Assembly (NCBI GenBank): GCA_002099365.1
Contig: MSED01000002.1
Location: 620,001 to 684,000 of the forward strand
Source: Phialophora verrucosa
Lineage: Eukaryota > Ascomycota > Eurotiomycetes > Chaetothyriales > Herpotrichiellaceae
Reading direction: 5' to 3'
DNA: 64,000 nucleotides
The notes under the pieces are model-generated. The model searched no databases. It was given only the letters and a program-made list of their open reading frames with translations, and was not told the origin of the DNA. Positions 11,625 through 22,265 of this stretch are shown piece after piece (position 1 is the stretch's first letter; every line of letters starts with the position of its first letter). Made by a program: the position numbers and the translations under genes.

Positions 11625-13184
11625 ATGGGCTCCATCGGACCTCCTTCACCGCCGCCGCAGTTCCTCGTTATCGGCGCTGGGTCTCGCGGACATGCCTATG
11701 CTCGCGCCGTCGAAGCCTCCACTTCCGGCCAGATCGCAGCAGTAGCAGACATCGACCCGTTCAAGCGTCAAGAGTTCGGACGGAGATACATCTGGGGAAG
11801 AGACGGGCAGCCCACGGACGGCCAGTCTTTTGGTGACTGGGAAGAATGGGTCGCGTGGGAGACAAAACGAAGGGAGCAAGCAGACAGGGCTGGCCCTGAA
11901 CCTGGATACATACCCATCACTGGTGTTTTCATATGCACGCTAGACGAAAGCCATGCTCCTATCATTCGAGCCATTGCGCCACTCAATCTCCATATCCTAT
12001 GCGAGAAGCCGCTGGCAATATCACTATCAGACTGTCTCTCCATCTCTACAGCCCTGTCGAAGTTCCCGCCGAAAGTGGTGTCGATTGGACATGTTCTGCA
12101 CTACTCGCCCCACAATATTCTGCTGCGAAAGTTATTGACATCGGACAAGGTCATCGGCGAGATCGTCTCGATTGAGCACACGGAGCCGATCGGCTGGTGG
12201 CACTTCTCCCACTCTTACGTGCGCGGGAATTGGCGACGATTGACTCCTGAGGGCGTTGGCTCCTTGCTCACCAAATCCGGACACGATATTGATTTCATTC
12301 TGTGGCTTCTCTGCTCACCCAGCGCTCTGACCGGCGAGAAGCCCCATCTGCCTTCCACCATCTCAAGCAACGGAGCTATCACCCATTTCCGCCGCGCAAG
12401 GAAGCCAAAAGCTGCGGGAGCGGCAACGAACTGCCTCTCTTGCCCTGCTGAGCCGGACTGCATATATTCCGCCAAGAAAATCTACCGCGACAAATGGCTT
12501 CGGGCGGAGAAGGATACCGGTTGGCCACTCAAGATCGTAGTCCCGGAGATTGAAGACATTGTCTCGGCCAAAGGCTGGGGTGCGGGTGAAGAGCGCTTAA
12601 TGCAGAAGCTTGGCGAAGACTACGACAAAGAGACTACGCCAGATGATGTTATCGCAAGCAGAAGTTGGTACGGCCGCTGTGTGTACGAGTCAGACAACAA
12701 TGTTGTTGATGACCAGATTGTGGCAATGAACTGGGAAGAAGAGCCTCTGCCCGGCCAAGAACTTGGTCGCGGGCCAAAGAGGGCGCTGTTCCATATGACC
12801 TACCCCACACAATCGCAATGTGAGCGCCGCGGAAGAATATACGGCACATTGGGAGAAATCGCCTATGACTCCCACGTCATCACCGTCCACACATTTGCCG
12901 ATGGCAGGACGACGGTGCATGATATCCCCAAGCAGGCTCCCGAAGTGGAGAAGAGCCATGGTGGTGGCGACTGGGGTCTTGCTGGTGCCTTTGTCCAAGC
13001 TGTACAGAACGTCGATGCGGGAACAATGAACGTTGCTCAAGCACAAAGAGACTTGGTGGGATGTGACCTCGAAGAGATCATCCTGAGTCATGCTGTTGTG
13101 TTTGCAGCGGAAGAGGCGAGGAGAGAGAGGAAGGTCGTCAACTGGGCGGAATGGTGGGAGAGAAACGGAACACTGATCAGGTGA
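11625..13184 (+). CDS. Gfo/Idh/MocA family oxidoreductase
   Basis: A single-exon, 519-residue NAD(P)-dependent oxidoreductase. The start has a good context (CAACC ATG GGC). The N-terminal Rossmann fold shows VIGAGSRGHAYARAVE near residue 15, and the family motif CEKPLAIS lies near residue 127, where the lysine usually contacts substrate and cofactor. The C-terminal substrate domain includes the EHTEPIGWWHF strand and a cysteine cluster C-x2-C-x5-C (CLSCPAEPDC) near residue 275, followed by YSAKKIYRDKWL. Relatives act on sugars, inositols and their phosphates, or related polyols; the substrate here cannot be inferred. No targeting signal is visible. The length exceeds the usual 330-400 residues because of the insert around the cysteine cluster and a long C-terminus. 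Confidence 0.9.
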   Translation: MGSIGPPSPPPQFLVIGAGSRGHAYARAVEASTSGQIAAVADIDPFKRQEFGRRYIWGRDGQPTDGQSFGDWEEWVAWETKRREQADRAGPEPGYIPITGVFICTLDESHAPIIRAIAPLNLHILCEKPLAISLSDCLSISTALSKFPPKVVSIGHVLHYSPHNILLRKLLTSDKVIGEIVSIEHTEPIGWWHFSHSYVRGNWRRLTPEGVGSLLTKSGHDIDFILWLLCSPSALTGEKPHLPSTISSNGAITHFRRARKPKAAGAATNCLSCPAEPDCIYSAKKIYRDKWLRAEKDTGWPLKIVVPEIEDIVSAKGWGAGEERLMQKLGEDYDKETTPDDVIASRSWYGRCVYESDNNVVDDQIVAMNWEEEPLPGQELGRGPKRALFHMTYPTQSQCERRGRIYGTLGEIAYDSHVITVHTFADGRTTVHDIPKQAPEVEKSHGGGDWGLAGAFVQAVQNVDAGTMNVAQAQRDLVGCDLEEIILSHAVVFAAEEARRERKVVNWAEWWERNGTLIR

Positions 13185-13666
13185 AAGCTGGCCGAAACGA
13201 GGCTATCCGCACCCGCGGGCTTAAGTGCGGGCCCAAACCACAAGCAACGGTCGGCAGAGACGGCAAGCATTCGTGAGGACAGACAATGGTGAGCCTTCGA
13301 GGACATGGAGAAGTACAGATAACGGCCGGAAGAGACGGTAAGCATTCGCAGGCAAGGACAAGAGCGAGCGTTGAAAACCTGGAGCACCAGGTCCTCCTGC
13401 TGGCCCGGGCGTATACGAGAACAATGCGTCAGGGGTGCGCATGCGTCGGACATTCCAGCCCAGACGTGCATTTCCTATTTGAGACATGTCTACAATGGAA
13501 CTCTGCAAACATCAATGCTCCTTTGTCCCAGCCTGCCGCCAGCTTGAATACGAGCTTCGCCTGCTCCCATGGCTGCTCTTCTGCTGCCTCTGAGACCTGC
13601 ACACTGCACTGCAACGACTCAATCTCAGTTTCGTCACCCCGCGCAGCAGCCCTGTGTCGAGGCACC
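13185..13666. other. Intergenic region with a diverged two-copy repeat
   Basis: Downstream of the oxidoreductase and upstream of the cytochrome b561 gene. Two related stretches of roughly 36-40 bp (about 13243-13278 and 13319-13358) share the core GAGACGG(C/T)AAGCATTCG, about 76 bp apart. No gene is recognised. Confidence 0.4.
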
Positions 13667-14717
13667 ATGGCTACGAGACCGGTAATGAGAGCCCTGCTGC
13701 TGCTCAGTGCCCTCCAAGGTTTATTGGCGCGCGACCTATTTACCCAAACTCTATCCATCAATGGCATGTTTCGGACCCAGAACCCGCCAAGAAGCCACTA
13801 GGCAGCTAACATGCCCTGCAGACACGCTGGTCCAGGCACAGACGCAGTACGCATCGCCGCCTACCCCTACGGTACCAGTCCCCAGGGTTTCTTCCCCATG
13901 GCTCACAACGACGAAGCCCAGCGCCACCTTTGGAACAGTCAACACCCCTACCCATCCGGCCGCACACGCGCTGACGAGCGAATCCGCCGCCCCCTTTGAG
14001 GACGCCAAGATCGCCCACGCCGTCCTCGGCGCCATTGCGTTCCTCTTCGTCTTCCCGCTCGGTGGAATCATCATCAAAGTCTGGCCGCACCGCCACATCG
14101 TCTGGATCCATGCCGCGATCCAAGCCTTCGGCACGGCACTCTATATCGTGTGCGTTGGTCTGGGATTCTGGATGGGTTCGCAGCTCCATACGCTGGACCG
14201 ATACCACGCTCTGGTAGGCTACACTGTGCTCGCGATGCTGGTGATCCAACCGCTCCTGAAACTGCACTGGTTCCACGCCGCAGTGCCCCGCGTCGCGGCC
14301 TTCATGCACATCCACCTCTGGATGGGCCGCGTCAGCCTCATGCTCGGCATCATCGACGGGGGTCTGGGATTCCGACTGTCTGGTTCTCTGCCGGGCCGGG
14401 ATCGAAGCGAAGGGTGGAAGATCGCATACGGCATTGTCGGCGGGATCGTCTGGTGCGTCTACGTCGCCGTGTGTATCGTATGGGTGGAGTTGAAGAAGGT
14501 GCCGCGCGCCGCGCCCCCCTCGCCCGGTGCTCCGCCGGAGGAGGTCGTCGCGCTGGCGCTGGCAGACGCGGACCAGGACGCGAGGGATATGAAAACCGGG
14601 AGACCCAAGACGGGGGATACCGTCGTGACGGCGTCGGCCGTGGATTCGGATGTCGAAAACAGCGCGACCACCCTGCCTCTTACGCCGAGACGGCCTTCTC
14701 GTGTTGTACGGGTGTGA
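13667..14717 (+). CDS. Cytochrome b561-domain membrane protein
   Basis: A roughly 315-residue membrane protein with a cytochrome b561/ferric-reductase-like core. Exon 1 is 13667-13718 (ATG in CACC ATG G), exon 2 is 13822-14717. The 103-bp intron has donor GTTTAT, a GCTAAC branch motif at 13805 and acceptor CTGCAG. Splicing yields a signal-peptide-like start (MRALLLLSALQ) followed by a Pro/Thr-rich stretch, then helices carrying histidines in KIAHAVLGA, HIVWIHAAI, DRYHALVGY and HIHLWMGR. These are the positions expected for two b hemes. Family members pass electrons across membranes, often from ascorbate. There is no DOMON domain, so it is a b561-only protein. A continuous frame from 13707 could give a form without signal peptide, which I consider less likely. 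Confidence 0.8.
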
Positions 14718-15278
14718 TATACAGTGCATGCGTGGCCCGGTCTGGTCTGCCTTGTCGTTTTGATGATGTCGGTGGGGGGATAGAGATATCAGTCTACATC
14801 ATTACACAGTAGGAAATAAATACATATACACTGGAAGTTGAACTGGAGTTCAAACTCATTGTTCAATGTGCACCATGCCTCCCTGATTGCGCACAAACTT
14901 TACTGCCCAGGGTCTTGGACAATTCTTGACCATCCGGTGAACATGGCGCATAGTTACGGACGGTGTATATCCCCCTCGTGGTAAATCACTCCATGATATT
15001 GACTGTGCACTCCTACTCTGTACTCTGTACTCTGTACTTTTTATCCTACTCTGGGCGCCAGCCAACACGATAGGTAGAGTGGTCTGCACGACTTCGTTGA
15101 CTGTGCTTATCTCTGGGTTCATAGAGCTTGCTCTGCCAGCCTCCCGTGCTTTGAATCACAGGCACAAGCACATGCACATGCCCACGCACTGAATCATCCT
15201 CTCATCATTCACCCACTCGTTGAGTGATAATACCATACCATGCAACAATACGCTACATATCACTTATTGATGGGCTCC
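14718..15278. other. Convergent intergenic region
   Basis: Lies between the 3' ends of the b561 and catalase genes. It holds a short tandem repeat at 15014 and nothing else recognisable. Confidence 0.5.
15014..15034. repeat. (TACTCTG)3 short tandem repeat
   Basis: Three exact copies of the heptamer TACTCTG, followed by a partial fourth, in the intergenic region. Confidence 0.8.
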
Positions 15279-17295
15279 CTACAACCGATCAGCCACGCTG
15301 TTATACACGCCCGTCGCAGGCAAGCCGACCAAGCGCTCGCTCGCCTGCGTCGGTCTGAACTTGTCGTAGTGCCCGGCCTTCTCGATGCCCTTTGCGGCCC
15401 GCTCCTCGACCTCGCTGAATTCGAACTTCTTCTTCGTCAGGCCATCGTACACGGCCCGCGCGTACCCGGGCGCGATCTTATACAGCTGGGCGAGGTATTT
15501 GGCCTGGATGGCCGGCTCGCTCACGTGGCTCAGCATGACGGCCGTGTTGTCGTGCAGATGTGCGCGCTGCGTCTCGGTCATGACGTTCTCGTACAGGTCG
15601 CGGGGTTGGTCGTATTCAGTGAGCGGACGGCCCTCGTGGTAGAAGTGAGACTTGCGCGACACGATGTTGTCGCCCACCTTGTACGGCGCCTCGGCCGTGT
15701 CGGGCCGGAACTTGTCCACGAAGCTGTTGGGCGCGTACTGGGGGTTTTTGGCGTGGTTGGCGTCGACGCGCAGCGGGCCGTCGAAGTTGAGCGACGCGTA
15801 CGATCCGGCCATGAAGGGGCAGTTTGCTGCGCGGAGAAGGAGTCTGTCAGCTTGCCGTGTTGCGTGGTGCTTTGCTACGATAGGAGAGGAGGGTTGTTGC
15901 GAGGGCAGCCATCGATCACTTACTGGGGACTTGGTGCAGGTTCACGCCGATGCGGTGGTACTGGGCGTCGCGGTAGAAGAACATGCGGAATTGCAATAGT
16001 GGGTCAGGGCTGTCTTCGATGCCGGGGACCATGCTGCCAGGGGAGAAGGCTGCCTGTTCGACATCCCGGTGGTCTGGGACATTCATCAGCGGCGCTCTTG
16101 GTTTATTCGCATGACATGGCATGCACGCTGGGGCTCACAATTCTCTGGGTTTCTGGTAAGATGCAGCTTTCCAAACTCGTGGAGGGGGAATAGCTTCTTG
16201 GGCCAAACCTTGGTCACGTCGAACGGATCGAAGCCCAGCTTCTGCGGGTCAGCCTCCTCGGGCTTCATGATCTGGACGTGAGCGGTGTAAGAAACTGGTT
16301 CGCCGTTCTCGATGGCTTGCCAAAGTTCTTCCTTGCTGTAGTCGGGGTTCTCTCCAGACAACTTGACGGCTTCTTGACGGGTGAACTGCTTCTGCCCGCC
16401 GTCTGCTAGGAAGTGGTATTTGATGTACACGAACTCGCCATTCTTGTTCACCCACTTGAAGGTATGGCAGCCATAACCGTGATTGGCACGCCAACCCTGC
16501 GGCGTTCCGTGGTCGGAGAAGAACATCATTCCGGCGTGGTTGCCCTCGGGGGTGTTGGCGAGTAAGTCGAATGTGGCGTTGTAGTCCAGCAGGAAGTTGT
16601 CGGGTCGTCTGGCTTGGGAGCGGATGACATCCGGCCCTTGGATGGGATCACGACAGAAGAAGACGGGGAAATTCAAGCCGACAATATCGTAGTTCCCTTC
16701 CCCCGTGTAGAACTTGACGGCGAAGCCTCGTGGGTTGCGAGCCAGGTCGGGAAACTCTCGCCCCAAGGTGACGGTTGAGAAGCGGACAAAGATGGGAGTC
16801 TGTACGCCGGAACCGCTCAAGAAGTTGGCCTTGGTCAGGTGCGACACATCCTTGGTGGTCTCAAAGTAGCCGAAAGCACCGCTACCGCCTGTGTGTGTGT
16901 GTGTGGTGTCAGTGGAGACGATACTAGCATGCTCAGTGATTCTGCCTACAAGGATGTACCATTCTCTCGAGGAGCTTAGATCGGTTGAAGTGCTGCTGCT
17001 TCTGGAAGAGGAACGTGTCTGACGCGACTGGAATGCCTCCAACAGTCTTGCTGTGAGATGCATCCGGGAACGGGATACCTTCATTGTTGGTGAAATAGGG
17101 ACCGTCATCGGCGCGTTTTCCTCCTTCGCTGACACCCGTCAATTTGGCCGCAACCACTGCCGGGCCTTCGTTTGCACCTTGAAAGAGCGAGGATCGTTGA
17201 AGAGCTCTAGGGTCACCGCCCATCTTACCAATGGCCTTCCCCACGGCCTGAACGGGGTGTGCTGCCATCTCACCTGCTGTGACGTTGGAGGTCAT
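15279..17295 (-). CDS. Catalase (heme, monofunctional)
   Basis: A heme catalase of about 597 residues that splits hydrogen peroxide into water and oxygen. Exons: 17295-16950, 16888-16139, 16073-15924, 15826-15279. The first intron (61 bp) has a (CA)n tract directly before its acceptor. The active-site histidine is in LLERMVHPCGG (exon 1/2 junction), the asparagine in DIVGLNFPVFF, and the heme-ligand tyrosine in RMFFYRDAQYHRIG. The last carries Phe where most catalases have a small residue before the tyrosine. Exon 3 joins to TNCPFMAG, then the C-terminal helical domain. It ends in ADRL, which is not a canonical peroxisomal PTS1, and has no signal peptide, so a cytosolic enzyme is likely. It is divergent from a hemerythrin-domain gene. 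Confidence 0.93.
16889..16949 (-). other. Catalase intron 1 with CA-repeat acceptor
   Basis: This 61-bp intron ends in alternating CA dinucleotides up to the acceptor CACACAG instead of a pyrimidine tract. It is placed by frame continuity across VHP|CGG. Confidence 0.7.
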
Positions 17296-18225
17296 TCGAA
17301 CAAACTCTCACCAATCTTCAGGATAGATTTAGCGGGACGAAAAGAGTGAAGCGGCAAGGATAGGGAGCGAGGACGGGAGATAAATACAGGCAGGTGCTGG
17401 CTCTTCAGACCATGGCTCACCGCAGCAGTTCTCAACGTCACATACCGCGGAAAAAGGGAATTGGTGGACCTCGCATTGCAGGGAACCATCACTGGGTGCA
17501 GAAGATGCGCGATGCGGACCTTTTTTCCTGGCGAATTACTCGTGCGGTAGTCGACCGCAATGACAGAGTACCGACATTCTGCGACGGACGCGGATACGGA
17601 GTCCGTTGTATCCATGTCAAGTGTGACGGTAGACTGCGCTTCGTTGGATGGAACTTTGGGGGAGGAGCCTGCAGTTTTGGAAGCGAGGTGAGGCTGTCAT
17701 GGATTCACAAATCCGGTGTGCCAAGAAGAACCCCCCTCGACGACGAGGGCGGATACATTCTCCTCGCATGTGAGATGGCACTACGTACAGCCTCTAATGG
17801 AGGGTCCAGACATTGGACTGCGAAATGCTGGCTCGTTCTACGTCCACCGCTTCGGTGAGACTTCACCCCGTCATTGTGACGTGTTGCATGCCTCCAGCTT
17901 CTCGTGTCACACACGCAGTCAAGTTCCGGCAAATCCTAGTCATAATCCAACAATATCAGGAACCAGCATCAGAACGGATTACAAAACCTGAACTGCTATT
18001 GGTGGGATCTCAATCCCTCTCTTGCTGCCGGAGCACATGCACACATCCTCATCCAGCAGGGTCGGCTTCTGGAAAGCTGGGGTAGGGAGGCGGATATGGA
18101 ATCCGCGAGACCAGTTCGACCCTGACGTCGCACGCGGGCATTCATCTTCTACCCTACGAGGAGCAGAGGTCCGAACTCCTCGCCTTTCACACTGCTACAA
18201 CCTGTTGATTTTGACTGTACCCAGG
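17296..18225. promoter_or_regulatory. Divergent promoter region, catalase / hemerythrin-HHE
   Basis: About 930 bp between the catalase and hemerythrin starts, transcribed away from each other. No gene is supported within it. Co-regulation under oxidative stress is a guess from gene function, not from a recognised site. Confidence 0.35.
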
Positions 18226-19042
18226 ATGGCCGCTGCTACTCGACCGTTGTTCAGAGCATTTGCTGCCTCCCCCCGCTATCCTCGCCGACTGGATGCCAGA
18301 ACCAGCATACTGCCGCTCTCCCAGAGCCGCTTCCAGAGCACACTGGGCCAAGAGACCGTCAACAAAGCCAATGCCGCAACCGCGGACATGTCGTCCGCCA
18401 ATGCAGGGACGGTCTCCGCCGCAATCAAACACGACCATGCAGAATTGAAGGAATACTACAACAACATTCTCAATGCCACGGACACTGAGTCGAAGATCCG
18501 TTGGCAGAACCAGTTCACTTGGGAGTTGGCTCGTCACTCCATCGGAGAGGAGCTTGTCGTCTATCCAGCCATGGAGGAGCACCTGGGCGACGAGGGAAAG
18601 CAATTGGCCCAGAAGGATCGAGACGGCCACAACAAGGTATGTCCTATGGTCTGTCGTGGCATTACAACATGACACATCGGTGTCCTTGTTGCACAGGTTG
18701 AGGCTGATAACTTTGCCGTGACAACAGGTCAAAGAACTGCTGTACAAATTCCAGGGCCTGGCTCCCACGGACAAGGAGTTCGAACCCACCATCAAGTCAC
18801 TGTGGGACGTACTCGGCAAACATATCGAGGAAGAAGAGACCGACGACCTTCCAAAGCTCGAGAAAGCGATCCCTGACGCTAACTCCTCACAAATGGCGAA
18901 AAGTTTCGAGAGAACCAAGATGTTTGTGCCGACGCGCAGCCATCCTTCCGCTCCGGACAAGCCTCCCTTCGAGACCGTCGCTGGACTCATGGCTGCACCC
19001 TTAGACAAGCTGGGAGATATTTTCCGACGATTCCCAAAGTAA
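18226..19042 (+). CDS. Hemerythrin HHE-domain protein, probably mitochondrial
   Basis: A 241-residue protein with a hemerythrin-like cation-binding (HHE) domain. Exons 18226-18636 and 18728-19042; the 91-bp intron (GTATGT...CAACAG) is in phase 0. The first about 45 residues are rich in Arg, Ala and Ser with almost no acids, consistent with a mitochondrial presequence. The four-helix di-iron motif follows: IKHDHAELKEYY, ARHSIGEELVVYPAMEEHLG, DRDGHNKVKELLYKF and LGKHIEEEETDDLP supply the expected His and Glu ligands. HHE proteins bind non-heme iron and are linked to oxygen, nitric oxide or iron sensing; the exact role in fungi is poorly known. The C-terminus has Pro-rich and amphipathic stretches (AGLMAAPLDKLGDIF). 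Confidence 0.88.
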
Positions 19043-19416
19043 GGAAGCGTGTCAGGCCACTGATGGGTTCGAAGCCGGGAATCGTTAACTGGGGTTGCAT
19101 TGGGCATCATGTTTTTCCTGGGAAGACGCGGTCTTCCGTCTCGACTCGCAACAATAGAGTGGCCTGATATCGACGTGTAGATGCCATAGGCCACTATATC
19201 TCATATCTGAAAATGAGGAGCCCCAGCAACGGTTGGTTAAAGAGTTAGACTACAAACTGTGCAAGTGAACTAATTAACTCGTTGCCCGAGTCTCATCGGA
19301 TAAGATAGAGCCTGTCAGTGCCTTGGAAGAGGAAGATGAGGAATTGGTGCTGGTGCCATGATCTCCGGCTGCTGATGCTTATCTGTTTAGAAACACCTCA
19401 AGTGTGTTCAAGACAA
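19043..19416. other. Convergent intergenic region
   Basis: Shared 3' flank of the hemerythrin and flavin monooxygenase genes; I see no gene or repeat. Confidence 0.5.
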
Positions 19417-21643
19417 TTAGTGAGCAGCCCACTTTGAATCCTCCTCAGAAACGACCAGTTTGCTTTTGGCTTCCAACTCCTTGGACCTCTCTGCCCACCA
19501 TTCATCAAACAGGTGCGCTCGGTCTCTCACGTGTCCCGACCTGTCACCCCCATTGACCTCCAACCACGTGGTGCCATTGCCCAGATACGAGAACCGGGTC
19601 GCTTTATCCAGATAGACGTAGTCGTAGTCTTCCCACCGTGGATCTTGGAGCGTCTCGCGGAAATGAAGAGTGCTTCCCGGCCACACCGCCGCGACGCGGC
19701 CATCTGTGGTGCCATTCTTGTACCAGCTGCGGCATCCGTGCGCCCACACCGTCTTCTCGTGAAACTTGTCGGCATGAAGGACCAGGTCCTCAACGACCTC
19801 GGGCTTGGGTATCATGTACGCAATGTCCTGTGCCTGGATCTTCTGGATCGCCTTGATGAAATAGTCCCCCGAGGCTTCCATGGCGGGGAGGAACGAGCCA
19901 TTGGCGGCGCACGCTTGTGGACCGTAGAAGATGAAGTAGTTCGGGAGACCCGCGATGGCCAGTGATAGATAGCCCTTGGCGTCTATTGAATATGCTCAGG
20001 TTAGCAGTGGTGGACGTGGGTCGAGACTTGGATCTGCATTTAATACAGTACCTTCGGCAAATTTCTCGTCACACTTGTAACCGTCCGCTCCGGTGAGTTC
20101 GAAGCGAGGAGCGAAGCTGACGTCGAACCCCTGCAGTAGTATCCTGTGTAAGAACCCTGTTCCCGAATGGTGATGATGATACTTACGGTGGCACAAATGA
20201 TAGAATCCACCTCACGTTCCTTTCCATCCTTGGTCACGACGGAATGCGCGAGGACGTGATCGATGTCGTCGGTGATCACCTCGACATTGGCCTCACACAA
20301 TGACTCCAAGTAGTTGACGCCCGGTGTGATGCGACGGCACCCGACTCCAAACTTGGGCGTCAGCTTGTCGATGAGTTCAGGTTTGCGCGCCAATCGCTCG
20401 GCCATGATCTTTTCCAGAGCTGCTTTGGTCGTGATCTGCGTCGAGCTTCCATCGATGAAGTTGTCAAAGAAGAAGTTGAACTCGTGCTCCATTTCACATC
20501 TAACTAGGCGGATCAGCGACGACCTTTTTTCTCTCTCTCACTCTGAGATGTCAGCGGGCAGCATTTGACTCACCGATACTGAAGCGCGTACTCGGGATCA
20601 TTGGCGAATCGTTGCTTTTCCTCTTCCGTGTAAAGCGGATTTCGGTCAGGATCGGGGTTCTTTGAACTCACAAACGGTGTTGCGATCCAGGTGGGCGACC
20701 GGATATAGGCGTCGACTCTTGTCGCATGCGGCCGGACTGTACAAGGTCAGCATGTTGTTTGCGACGACCCAGCCGCGCGACTTAGTACTCTGTGGTAGGA
20801 TCTGGATGCCGCTGGACCCGTTTCCGAGCAAAGCCACTCTCTTCCCCTCGGGGGACCAGCTCCGATCGAAATGGGCGCTGTGCAACAGATCGCCTTTGAA
20901 ATCCTGCAGGCCGGGGATATCGGGCCATTTCCAAGCACTGCGAGACCATCAGTTTTGGCCAGGAGGAATGGCACGGAAGACCCTGTTACGTACTTGAGAA
21001 TACCACACGCGTTGATGAGGACATGACAGCTGTCAGAGATACGACCTTTTGGCGTGTCCACCTCGAGCTCATATTGGTAGTTTTGGTCGTTCCATCTCGC
21101 AGCGACAACCTTGTGCTGGTATTTGATGAATCGGTCGAGCTTGTACTTGTCGGCGAGATCGCGGAAATATCCTTGGATCTCGTCGGTGCCGGAGTAGCTT
21201 TTCTTTATTCAACGGTGTGCGTCTCCTGGGGCTGTTCTTGTAAACTTACTATGCTGTCCAATCTGCCTTGCCCGCGAATGAGAAGGTATAATTGTGCGAT
21301 GGAATGTCGCACGCAGCGCCAGCTGCCATGAATGTGAACAATAATCATCCTTCCTGTCGATGGAATGTGAACTTACGGTACTTGTTCTCAAACCACGTCC
21401 CTCCCACGTCTTCGTTCTTTTCGTAAACCGTGAAATCCACGTCTCGAAGAAGCTGATCCTGCCGGATTGACATATACTTTCGCGATTGCAAGGTCAGCCA
21501 TGGTTACCGAATTTGACACGGTATATTCCCAAACCTACAATCCCCGAGGCTCCAGCACCAATACAGATCACCCGTAGCTTGCGTCGGGTGTAGATTGGTT
21601 TTTGCTTGACATTGTAGTCCGTCCGGCCTAGTTTTTCGATCAT
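19417..21643 (-). CDS. Baeyer-Villiger-type flavin monooxygenase
   Basis: A nine-exon gene for a 583-residue FAD/NADPH monooxygenase. Exons: 21643-21539, 21476-21377, 21322-21250, 21197-20994, 20937-20789, 20736-20574, 20499-20187, 20130-20052, 19982-19417; all junctions keep frame. The FAD Rossmann motif is VICIGAGASGI near residue 30; GGTWFENKYPGAACDIPSH and NAWKWPDIPGL are family landmarks. The signature segment reads FKGDLLHSAHFDRSW, close to the BVMO fingerprint FxGxxxHxxxW, followed by the NADPH motif LLGNGSSGIQILPQ. Such enzymes insert oxygen next to a ketone (ester formation) or oxidise N or S. Fungal homologues occur in steroid, terpenoid and aromatic-ketone pathways. It is divergent from a dehydrogenase at 22266 and forms the left edge of a probable cluster. 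Confidence 0.88.
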
Positions 21644-22265
21644 GATTGAGTATTATGCATGCGACGACAGTTCATACGGATCTGAACAACCCTTTGAGAC
21701 GTGTCCCGGAACAGCGCAGTCTTGACCTTATGTGGTTGCCATCCCGAGGCACCAGTACATAACGTGAGTCCCCGTGGGCCCCCCAGTTTCCCCAGTCCCA
21801 TCAGCCCCAGCTCTAACCGCGATGGAAGCGAGCCACAGGCGTGCGGCGCACCGACATACCAACAACGGTTGGAGATCAAGACTCTTCCCGCATTCGGAGT
21901 GTTCTCTGCGGAGTCGCAGAAGAGCTCCGCCTCTGCAATTGTTTATCCCGGACTCCACCGCCAGCAAACCCTAAAACGCCCGCTGTGCGAGCCCTTCTCC
22001 CTCGATTGGGAAACTCGGTCCGCATGTTTTTAGCCCTTGATCTGCTTCGTCTCCTCTGAGCGTCTTGGTGGAATCACTACAGAGTATCCGCCCTTGACCG
22101 GTCGACCTTTACGCTTCGGCCTTCTATTCAAGCTGGCACGCGTCGCTCTCGCTGGGAGGTGGACCCACAAGGCTGGGCTAGCAAGATGTTCAACAGCCAT
22201 AATGTTCTCTGCGAAAGTTTGGCTCTCTGCGCGTCCACTGCTCATCCACCCGGTTGCACGACCAG
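21644..22265. promoter_or_regulatory. Divergent promoter region, monooxygenase / dehydrogenase
   Basis: About 620 bp between two oppositely transcribed cluster genes. It contains CGGTCCG at 22016-22022, two inverted CGG triplets of the type bound by Zn2Cys6 regulators. The motif is short, so this is only suggestive. Confidence 0.3.

Noticed and set aside
13806..14729. 307-codon minus-strand frame
   Set aside because: Antisense to the cytochrome b561 exon; Arg/Asp/His-rich composition is typical of a shadow frame in GC-rich coding DNA.
15240..16193. 317-codon plus-strand frame
   Set aside because: Antisense to catalase exons, with a Val/Arg/Leu-biased composition and no motif.
18085..18135. 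Possible anticodon and T arm (GCGGATATGGAATCCGC, then CAGTTCGACCCTG)
   Set aside because: The loop lacks U33, the T-stem has only three pairs, and no acceptor stem is found.
18187..19194. 335-codon minus-strand frame
   Set aside because: Antisense to the hemerythrin gene, whose motifs are clear on the plus strand.
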